Part shown: in pieces, positions 1 to 5,584 of the stretch
Layout: every line of letters starts with the position of its first letter
How positions within the stretch are numbered: the stretch's first letter is position 1
Assembly: GCA_947304065.1 (NCBI GenBank)
Contig: CAMZAI010000029.1
Location: 1-17,994, forward strand
DNA: 17,994 bases
From: an uncultured Clostridia bacterium
Lineage (GTDB): Bacteria; Bacillota; Clostridia; Lachnospirales; Lachnospiraceae
Reading direction: 5' to 3'
Made by a program: the position numbers and the translations under genes
The notes under the pieces: generated by a model
The model's input: the letters and a program-made list of their open reading frames with translations, nothing else
The model's database searches: none
What the model was told of the DNA's origin: nothing

Positions 1-735
1 CTCTTCTCCCGAAGAATTCACAACCGTTTCCGTTTTGGATGTTTCGCTTGTTATCTTCGTACGTTCAACGGTCACATAAGTAGGGATGTCGTATTTGCGC
101 TTGATAGTAAAGCTTCCCTGCTTAATGTAATCTTTTGCCTCTTCCTTGCTGTAAACACTCTTCAGCTGGGACTTTAAGCTTCCTGAACGGATCGCGCCCA
201 CGATGGCGCCGATACCTGCCGCGATAGCGCTCCAAAGACCAAACTTGAAGTTCTTTGCTGTGGATGTCTGATCCGCAAATGCGGTAAACGCACCAGCATA
301 ATCATTATTTCTCAGATACGGAATGACCTTATCTTCAACCGCATCCAAAACACTTCCGTCGAATACTTTCTTTGCTTCGCCTCTGGTTGCGAATGCATAG
401 TCTCTGTTGCCTACTTCTCCGTTGTCACAGAACAGCAGAAGGATCGTATCCTGCGAATAATCGCTGACAAGATCTGCTGCATATCTTGCTGCCGCCGAAT
501 CTCCGAACTGTGAATAAGACTCGGGTACCGCATTCTCGGTAACAACAACCACATCCATATCAAGCTTTTTGCTCGAACTGTCCAGCGCGTCTTCGATATT
601 CGATCTCTGACCTGAACTTATAAGTCCCGCCCTGTCATCGAGTCTTGCCTTGCCTGATGTTGCTGCAAACACGCTTACGGAAGAAAAAGCGGTTAAAAGC
701 AGCACAAGAATTGTAAATAATGCTCTTTTTTTCAT
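1..735 (-). CDS. TPM-domain membrane protein (YdjH-like), partial
   Basis: Open reading frame of 245 codons that starts at 735 and runs off the left edge, so the C-terminus is missing. Residues 1-25 (MKKRALFTILVLLLTAFSS then VSVFAA) form a typical signal peptide. Residues about 30-155 fit a TPM domain, with the usual opening around LDDRAGLIS, a DMDVVVVT strand and an LLLFCDN strand. A Gly/Ala-rich hydrophobic segment at about 164-183 (GLWSAIAAGIGAIVGAI) should be a membrane helix, followed by a charged tail rich in Ser/Thr/Lys. The start is fixed by an AAAGGAGGG ribosome binding site (742-750) that shares bases with the TAA stop of the upstream gene, so translation of the two is probably coupled. 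Known: B. subtilis YdjH, encoded beside the same partners, is also a TPM protein. Inferred: envelope role with the SPFH and zinc-ribbon proteins. The molecular activity is unknown. Confidence 0.8.
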   Translation of the reverse strand, partial: MKKRALFTILVLLLTAFSSVSVFAATSGKARLDDRAGLISSGQRSNIEDALDSSSKKLDMDVVVVTENAVPESYSQFGDSAAARYAADLVSDYSQDTILLLFCDNGEVGNRDYAFATRGEAKKVFDGSVLDAVEDKVIPYLRNNDYAGAFTAFADQTSTAKNFKFGLWSAIAAGIGAIVGAIRSGSLKSQLKSVYSKEEAKDYIKQGSFTIKRKYDIPTYVTVERTKITSETSKTETVVNSSGEE

Positions 736-748
736 GCTCTTCCCTCCT

Positions 749-1831
749 TTACAGTAAATGGATCAGGAAACCGATCACAAATGTAGCGACAGCTACGCCT
801 ATTCCGGTTCCCCATGCGATCTTCTTCTTCAAACTCTCATCGCACGGAAGATCTCCGACGAACTTGCCGGTCTGGCCGTTCATCGCGAAGATGTAATTAT
901 TGCCCTTCCAGCTGGTGTTCAGTATCCATACGGGAAGCAGGGCGTATCTTGCTGTACCGTTCTTGAGGCTGATATTGCTGTCGGCGACCTCAACGGAGCT
1001 GTAACCCGAAACGGTCTCGCCGAAAGTCTTTTCCGTCGATCTCTTTACACGCGCATTCACACGCTCGGCGTCATCCTCGGCGGTGACATCGTAGCGGTCA
1101 GCCATGTAACCTGCCATATATGCGGTCTGGAACGGAACAGCCTGTGACAGATCGAAGGGCTCGAGTGATTCAGTGAGCTTATCGTCGATCTTCTTTGATC
1201 CGTCTACAGGAATGTTCTCGAACTCGAGTGATCCGCTTCTGAACACGAGGTAATGCTGAGTCTCGGTAACTCTGTAATCACCCTCGTTATGGCTCTGAAC
1301 GGTCGTGCACTTATACTGCATGCTGGCCTCTGCCTTCGAATCGAAGATCCAGTAAGGAACATACACGCCCTTGATCTCGTCGATATGGTTCTGGTTAGAG
1401 AATACCGAAGAGAGCAGCTTCTTGCCCGAAAGATGCTTTGTATATTCAGCCTTCGCAGCCTTTTTATCAAGCTTGAAGGGAATGATGAGCTCGGGTTTAA
1501 GATCGCCTTTCAGATTGCCCATCATGACGATCGGATTGTCGCAGTAAGGGCACTTCGAAGCCGCGGTGGTCTCGTCGGTCACGATCTGCGCGCCGCAGGA
1601 CTGGCAGCTGTAAACAGCCATTCCGGCGTTGTCCGAATCGGACCATGTATCCGTAGAGGCAGTCTGCCAGGAAAGGTTCTCCTCTACCTGACTGTCAAGT
1701 GCTTCGTCCAGCTGCTCGAACACAGACATCTCGAACTCGCTCTCGCAGAAGGGGCACTTAACCTTGCCGACATTGGCGTTGAATTCGAGCTTGCCGGCAC
1801 ATGCAGGGCATTTATACTCTAATAATGCCAT
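749..1831 (-). CDS. Zinc-ribbon, single-pass membrane protein (YdjG-like)
   Basis: Protein of 360 residues. Two treble-clef-like zinc ribbons lie at the N-terminus: C8/C11 with C26/C29, and C76/C79 with C94/C97, separated by an acidic linker. The middle (about 105-335) has no motif I can name, but contains recurring aromatic-rich strands (GVYVPYWIFDSKAEA and LLPVWILNTSWKGNNYIFA). The last 22 residues (GTGIGVAVATFVIGFLIHLL) form a C-terminal transmembrane helix, so the ribbons probably face the cytoplasm. It sits between the SPFH gene (82 bases upstream) and the TPM gene (13 bases downstream). This is the gene content of the YdjG/H/I group of Bacillus, where YdjG is a zinc-ribbon membrane protein working with PspA. 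Databases often label such proteins TFIIB-type zinc ribbon, but nothing here suggests a role in transcription initiation. The ribosome binding site is GAGAGGAC about 8 bases before the ATG. Confidence 0.8.
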   Translation of the reverse strand: MALLEYKCPACAGKLEFNANVGKVKCPFCESEFEMSVFEQLDEALDSQVEENLSWQTASTDTWSDSDNAGMAVYSCQSCGAQIVTDETTAASKCPYCDNPIVMMGNLKGDLKPELIIPFKLDKKAAKAEYTKHLSGKKLLSSVFSNQNHIDEIKGVYVPYWIFDSKAEASMQYKCTTVQSHNEGDYRVTETQHYLVFRSGSLEFENIPVDGSKKIDDKLTESLEPFDLSQAVPFQTAYMAGYMADRYDVTAEDDAERVNARVKRSTEKTFGETVSGYSSVEVADSNISLKNGTARYALLPVWILNTSWKGNNYIFAMNGQTGKFVGDLPCDESLKKKIAWGTGIGVAVATFVIGFLIHLL

Positions 1832-1867
1832 CCGTAAAGTCCTCTCTTTCTGTTTCTGATTAAAATA

Positions 1868-1891
1868 TCGGGCAGGATCGCTCCTGCCCGA
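1868..1891 (-). terminator. Perfect hairpin between the SPFH and zinc-ribbon genes
   Basis: A 10-bp perfect stem (TCGGGCAGGA paired with TCCTGCCCGA) closes a 4-base loop. On the minus strand it begins 22 bases after the SPFH stop and is followed by a short T-rich stretch (ATATTTTAAT), then the ribosome binding site of the next gene. I see no obvious new promoter after it, so it probably acts as a partial terminator or 3' mRNA-stabilising stem inside the operon, favouring the SPFH message over the two genes downstream. Confidence 0.65.
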
Positions 1892-1913
1892 ATTGAAAGT
1901 TCTGAATTATTTA

Positions 1914-3101
1914 TCAGGGCTTGGGTGTTGCGCAGTTGCCGCAGAAGTTACCGGTGTTGGTAGCTCCGCACTTAGGGCATACCCATGCGCCTGCGGGAGC
2001 GGGCTTGGGAGTTGCGCACTGTCCGCAGAAGTTGCCTGAATTGGTAGCGCCGCACTTAGGGCATACCCATGAATCAGCCGCTGCCTGAGTAGCCTGCTGC
2101 TGAGCTGCCTGGTTGAAGAAGCCCTGTGCTGCCTGAACGGTACCCATGTTGTTAACCATGTTAACGCCCATCAGACCTACTGCTGCGCCTGCGGAATTGT
2201 TCGCTGCGTCAACCATAGCCTGGCCTGTCTGACCAACAAGGTGAGCGCCTGCCATTCCGGGATCCTTGAACGAAGCGTTGAACTGAAGCTGCTTAATTCT
2301 CTTCTCATCCTCGGGATCAGCGGTGATCGAGTTGATGCTGAAGGAAGCCAGCTGAAGTCCTCTGGTGTTTGCCCACTTCTCAGCGAGGCACTCCTTAAGA
2401 GCCTGCTCAAGCTCAAGGGTGTGGCCTGCGATAGCGCTGTAACGGATGCCCTGCTCAGAGATCTTCGCGAATGCGGGCTGAAGAGCTGCAAGGAGCTCAG
2501 CCTTAAGAGTCGAATCGATCTCGGAACGATCGTAAGTATTGGCAACGTTGCCGCATACGTTCGTATAGAACAGGATGGGGTTGGTAACCTTGTAGGTGTA
2601 GATCGCGTTCATGCGCATTCCGATATCCATATCCATGTTCGCGTTCGCGTCAACAACACGGAAAGGAACGGGTGCGGGAGTACCGATCTTATTGTCGATG
2701 ATCTCCTTTGTATTGAAGTAGTAAACTCTCTGATCCTTTGCTACGTCGCCGCCGTAGGTGATACGTGCGCCGAGCTCCTTAAATGTAGCGAGGATGCTCT
2801 CTCCGAGCTTGCCTGCAAAAATACTGGGTGATGACGAAGAATCATAAGTAAACTGACCGGGCTCAGCACAGATCTCAACAACCTTACCCTGATCAACGAT
2901 GATCATACACTGACCATCGGCAACAACGATACCGCTGCCGTTCGAGATAACATTATCGTTACCCTTATTGCCGCCCTTTGTCATCTTTGTACCTCTGACA
3001 ACGAGCACATCCTTGTCAATAGCGTCGCATGTGAAGAATTCCTTCCACTGATCCGCAAGAGTTGAGCTTACTGAGCTTAATGCTGCAGCTATAAGTCCCA
3101 T
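1914..3101 (-). CDS. SPFH-domain protein with C-terminal double zinc ribbon (YdjI-like)
   Basis: Protein of 395 residues of the SPFH/Band 7 group often annotated as virion core protein or YdjI. Residues about 30-270 form the SPFH core, including FRVVDANANMDMDIGMRMNA and the helical stretch around LKAELLAALQPAFAKISEQ, ending near the AsxSINSITADPEDEKRIKQL region. Residues 270-340 are Ala/Gln/Asn-rich and probably flexible. The C-terminus carries two nearly identical zinc ribbons (CPKCGATN...FCGxC, about 343-395). There is no N-terminal membrane helix; a short amphipathic start (MGLIAAALSSVSSTLADQW) may touch the membrane, as proposed for SPFH scaffolds. Known: B. subtilis YdjI is an SPFH protein of the PspA-YdjGHI system. 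Inferred: it recruits or scaffolds the two proteins encoded downstream. The start is supported by AAAGGAG at 3111-3117, 9 bases before the ATG. Confidence 0.85.
   Translation of the reverse strand: MGLIAAALSSVSSTLADQWKEFFTCDAIDKDVLVVRGTKMTKGGNKGNDNVISNGSGIVVADGQCMIIVDQGKVVEICAEPGQFTYDSSSSPSIFAGKLGESILATFKELGARITYGGDVAKDQRVYYFNTKEIIDNKIGTPAPVPFRVVDANANMDMDIGMRMNAIYTYKVTNPILFYTNVCGNVANTYDRSEIDSTLKAELLAALQPAFAKISEQGIRYSAIAGHTLELEQALKECLAEKWANTRGLQLASFSINSITADPEDEKRIKQLQFNASFKDPGMAGAHLVGQTGQAMVDAANNSAGAAVGLMGVNMVNNMGTVQAAQGFFNQAAQQQATQAAADSWVCPKCGATNSGNFCGQCATPKPAPAGAWVCPKCGATNTGNFCGNCATPKP
1917..2070 (-). repeat. 84-bp tandem duplication encoding two zinc ribbons
   Basis: Two copies offset by exactly 84 bases (1917 and 2001) lie in frame at the 3' end of the SPFH gene. 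Each encodes a 28-residue unit, and the shared 23-residue core differs only at Ser/Thr and Gln/Asn. The near identity at both DNA and protein level points to a recent duplication or gene conversion of one ribbon. Confidence 0.85.
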
Positions 3102-3136
3102 AGTTACATTCTCCTTTCAAAATCGTGTAGCTTTGT

Positions 3137-3150
3137 TGGGTTTTCACCCA
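3137..3150 (-). promoter_or_regulatory. GAAA-loop hairpin at the 5' end of the SPFH mRNA
   Basis: On the minus strand TGGGT and ACCCA pair around a GAAA (GNRA) loop. The predicted transcription start from the promoter at 3160-3188 is near 3152-3155, so the hairpin would sit within the first few nucleotides of the transcript. A stem in this position can protect mRNA from 5'-dependent decay. That role here is inference. Confidence 0.4.
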
Positions 3151-3159
3151 CTGTTAACT

Positions 3160-3188
3160 ATTTTATCTGTTTTCGAAAAGATTTTCAA
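3160..3188 (-). promoter_or_regulatory. Sigma-A type promoter of the SPFH/zinc-ribbon/TPM operon
   Basis: The minus strand shows TTGAAA (3183-3188), a 17-base spacer and TAAAAT (3160-3165), each one mismatch from consensus. The start codon is about 52 bases downstream of the predicted start site. It does not resemble a SigW promoter, unlike the Bacillus pspA-ydjGHI operon. Confidence 0.65.
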
Positions 3189-3208
3189 TCCCCTAAGAGA
3201 GTTATAAG

Positions 3209-3237
3209 TTGTGTTTTTCCCCGCAATGCTTTATAGT
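3209..3237 (+). promoter_or_regulatory. Promoter of the divergent HTH gene
   Basis: TTGTGT (3209-3214), a 17-base spacer and TATAGT (3232-3237) precede the HTH start codon by 53 bases. The -10 box is good and the -35 box poor, as expected for a promoter that depends on or is blocked by a regulator. Confidence 0.5.
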
Positions 3238-3259
3238 TAATAAAAGATTAATAATTAAC
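3236..3259. promoter_or_regulatory. AT-rich inverted repeat over the HTH promoter start site (possible operator)
   Basis: GTTAAT (3236-3241) and ATTAAC (3254-3259) form an inverted repeat overlapping the -10 box and predicted transcription start. Inside it lies a perfect 11-base palindrome, TTAAT-A-ATTAA (3248-3258). A related GTTAAC palindrome sits at 3153-3158, at the start site of the opposite promoter. The placement would suit autorepression and control of the divergent operon. AT-rich palindromes also arise by chance, so this is tentative. Confidence 0.35.
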
Positions 3260-3290
3260 GAAAGCATATGCATTGGGAGGATAAAAAGGC

Positions 3291-3809
3291 ATGGGAAAGA
3301 AGTCGATAAAAGAGAACAAAAACATATACCAGAAGAGCCGTGAAGCGCTCGATCTGACGCGTGAGAAAGCCGCCGATCTGCTGGAATTCATATCAGACGA
3401 CCGCATCGAAAAGATCGAGAGCGAGAAGTCCTATCCTCATCCCGATGAGATCGTCGCTATGGCGAAGGCATACAAGAATCCTTCGCTCTGCAACTACTAC
3501 TGCGCCAACGAATGTCCTATCGGAAAAGCGACACGCGTACCGCAGCTGCAGCTGAAGGAACTCTCCACTATCGTGCTTGAGATCCTGAACTCCCTCGACC
3601 GCATGGACGATGAAAAAAGCAAGTTCATCAATATCGCAGTTGACGGCAAGATCACGGACGACGAGATCACCGATTTCGCTAAGATCAAACGCGAGCTCGA
3701 CAAGATCTCAGTATCCGTAAGCTCCCTGAAGCTCTGGATCAACCAGACCATAGCAGACGGCAGGATCGATATCGATAAACTCTCCGCAGCGGAGAAAGAA
3801 CTGAAATAA
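3291..3809 (+). CDS. HTH (XRE-like) protein with a C-x3-C-x3-C motif
   Basis: Protein of 172 residues. Residues about 10-65 fit a divergent XRE-type helix-turn-helix: YQKSREALDLTREKAADLL, then a recognition-helix region DDRIEKIESEKSYPHPDEI, then AMAKAYKNP. Just after it is a cysteine cluster, C67-x3-C71-x3-C75 in CNYYCANECPIG, which could bind metal or respond to redox. The remaining residues (90-172) are predicted helical and charged, with no domain I can name. GGGAGG (3275-3280) lies 10 bases before the ATG. The gene is divergent from the SPFH operon and ends at a bidirectional terminator. Inferred: regulator of itself and of the divergent operon. A role unconnected to the operon cannot be excluded, since such proteins occur in many contexts in Firmicutes. 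Confidence 0.75.
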   Translation: MGKKSIKENKNIYQKSREALDLTREKAADLLEFISDDRIEKIESEKSYPHPDEIVAMAKAYKNPSLCNYYCANECPIGKATRVPQLQLKELSTIVLEILNSLDRMDDEKSKFINIAVDGKITDDEITDFAKIKRELDKISVSVSSLKLWINQTIADGRIDIDKLSAAEKELK

Positions 3810-3828
3810 ACTAATACACATAAAAAAC

Positions 3829-3856
3829 ACAGGGACGGGTTTTGCACCGTCCCTGT
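3829..3856. terminator. Bidirectional intrinsic terminator
   Basis: A 10-bp perfect stem (ACAGGGACGG with CCGTCCCTGT) and an 8-base loop lie between the convergent HTH and glycosidase genes. On the minus strand the stem starts 3 bases after the glycosidase stop and is followed by GTTTTTT. On the plus strand it is followed by a weaker TTTCTTACT tract. It serves the minus-strand gene best and probably both. Confidence 0.85.
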
Positions 3857-3859
3857 TTC

Positions 3860-5296
3860 TTACTCTATAGGTTCGAATCTCAGTCTGATATCAGGCAGAG
3901 ATTTAAGTGTATAGTAATAGTTCTCCGTCCAGTCTTCGCCCTGTGAAGGATCGTTTACGCCATCTGCCGGAGGTGCAAAGATCTTCAGATCGAGCTTTGT
4001 GCCTGCCGGTATCTTTTTGCCGTAGAACGCGGGCATGAAATCAATGAATTTTGCGCCCGGCGCTTTGTAGAACCAGCGTCCGTTGAGCTCAAGCATAAGA
4101 TTCGCATCGACCAGATCGCCCGTAAAGTTCGCCTCGGCAAATACGGGATCTCCCTCCATATCGAGCTCCATAGCGATACCCTCGGCGTCCTCGCTTCCGC
4201 CCCAGCGCAGCTTAACGGGCAGTTCCGTGCTGCCGCAGTCCTCGCATCCCGGCTTAAAGTAATCATCGTCGATCATATCCCTGTATACGGGAAGCAGCGG
4301 CCACTCTATGCCGTTCGCGGTATTGCTGGGATCGGTGAATTCAAGTCCCAAGCGTCCGTCATCCCTGAACTGATAGAGAGTTACGCCTGCGCAGCTGTGG
4401 TCGGGATCATTCTTGAGCATCTCATAGAATTCCTTCAGTATCGTAACCTGTCTGTAAGGGCCGGTTACATCGCCGTCCACATTGAGCTCCGAGAGCACAA
4501 ACGGCTTCTCTACACCATATATTTCCTTATAGCGCTTGTACGTCGCTCTCATCCTGTCGTAGACCAGCTTGTTGCCCATCAGCCTGTGCTGGCTGTTGGT
4601 CTTCTCCGCGACCTCGTAAGGCCAGCCCCAGTTGAGCGCGATATAGTTGTCCATGGACCAGATATCTGTCACTCTTCCGGCCTCCATGAACTCCTCTTCT
4701 TTTTCGATCACCGGATTTGCTTCATCAAAGACCATTCCGGCGCAGAGGATCATCTTTACATTCGGTGCATGTTCCTTCATGATCTTCGTAAATCTTACGA
4801 AATGATCGGCGATCTCCTGACTGGATGAGCGTTTGGTATAGGCGAACCAGTCTCCCGTGCATTCATGGTTCAGTCTCAGCATCATCCTGCCGTAGGGCTT
4901 CAGATCCTCTGCTATCGCTGCGATCTGCTCATCGCTCACTTTCGTATCGCAGGTGAGCGTCAGGATGACATCCTGGCCGTGCCTGCGCACATCCTTCATG
5001 CAGGTAAAAGGCTCACCTTCACGATTCCCTTCAAGTCCTCCCCTGTAAGGGAAATAGTTGTCATAAGCATAGTCCCATGCAAACCCTACTTCCTGATCCT
5101 TAAAGGCGTCCTGCGCTCTTGCGGGCCACTCTTTGTCGAGAGGATAATAGCAATACATGAGATTGATCGCGCGATGCGGCCTGTGCATCTTGTTCAGGAT
5201 ATAGTCCTGATCCACATAGAAGCCTCTCTCGCTGCCATCGCCCAAGTCTACCGCGCACTTCGCGGGCGTAAGTCTGATCTTTTCAATTTTCCCCAT
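3860..5296 (-). CDS. Clan GH-A glycoside hydrolase, GH26-like, probably cytoplasmic
   Basis: Protein of 478 residues with the signs of a TIM-barrel retaining glycosidase. The candidate acid/base is E145 in MLRLNHECTGDWFAY, resembling the R-x-x-HE-x-x-G-x-W strand of GH26 mannanases. The candidate nucleophile is E270 in PFVLSELNVDG. The 125-residue spacing between the two suits strands 4 and 7 of clan GH-A. Residues about 350-478 look like a separate beta-rich domain opening with C351-x2-C354. There is no signal peptide or membrane helix, so the substrate is probably an imported oligosaccharide, and its identity cannot be read from sequence. The start is supported by GAGGG at 5303-5307, 6 bases before the ATG. 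It lies 73 bases after the DUF6472-like gene with no convincing terminator between, so it may be the last gene of the kinase transcript. The family assignment is the uncertain part. Confidence 0.6.
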   Translation of the reverse strand: MGKIEKIRLTPAKCAVDLGDGSERGFYVDQDYILNKMHRPHRAINLMYCYYPLDKEWPARAQDAFKDQEVGFAWDYAYDNYFPYRGGLEGNREGEPFTCMKDVRRHGQDVILTLTCDTKVSDEQIAAIAEDLKPYGRMMLRLNHECTGDWFAYTKRSSSQEIADHFVRFTKIMKEHAPNVKMILCAGMVFDEANPVIEKEEEFMEAGRVTDIWSMDNYIALNWGWPYEVAEKTNSQHRLMGNKLVYDRMRATYKRYKEIYGVEKPFVLSELNVDGDVTGPYRQVTILKEFYEMLKNDPDHSCAGVTLYQFRDDGRLGLEFTDPSNTANGIEWPLLPVYRDMIDDDYFKPGCEDCGSTELPVKLRWGGSEDAEGIAMELDMEGDPVFAEANFTGDLVDANLMLELNGRWFYKAPGAKFIDFMPAFYGKKIPAGTKLDLKIFAPPADGVNDPSQGEDWTENYYYTLKSLPDIRLRFEPIE

Positions 5297-5369
5297 TCTT
5301 ATCCCTCACTCTGTTTTATTTCCCTAACCTGTCTATACGCAGGATTACCATGATCTGACATCAATGGCC

Positions 5370-5564
5370 TTACATCTGGTGCTTTACGATGGTATACTCG
5401 TTGCCCCGTCTGTAAAACGGGCACTTATAATGAGGATCCTCGGCCATCTTCGCGAGATCGTCCTCGTCAAAATTGGTCTGAGTACAGTAATACTCCTCAT
5501 ACTCCTCGTCATACTCATAGTACATGCAGTCGTCGCAGGATACTACCGTATTTTTTTGAGCCAT
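5370..5564 (-). CDS. Small four-cysteine protein (DUF6472-like)
   Basis: Protein of 64 residues, very acidic and tyrosine-rich in the middle (YYEYDEEYEEYYC). The four cysteines C10, C13, C27 and C48 (C-x2-C, C, then CPFY) could form a single zinc site. The ending DEYxIVKxQM type (here NEYTIVKHQM) is, from memory, characteristic of the DUF6472 family of Lachnospirales. It begins 20 bases after the YgiQ stop, with AAGGA about 8 bases before its ATG, so it belongs to the same transcript. Function is unknown. Its repeated association with YgiQ suggests a shared process, which is inference from gene order. Confidence 0.8.
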   Translation of the reverse strand: MAQKNTVVSCDDCMYYEYDEEYEEYYCTQTNFDEDDLAKMAEDPHYKCPFYRRGNEYTIVKHQM

Positions 5565-5584
5565 ATTACATTCCTTTCAAGATG

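Noticed and set aside
3118..3290. SigW-type promoter as in the Bacillus pspA-ydjGHI operon
   Set aside because: No TGAAAC with a CGTA-type -10 at the right distance was found. A good sigma-A promoter is present instead.
3782..3794. Perfect palindrome CTCCGC-A-GCGGAG near the end of the HTH gene
   Set aside because: It lies in coding sequence, has a one-base centre unfit for a hairpin loop and no U-tract. The terminator at 3829-3856 explains the gene end.
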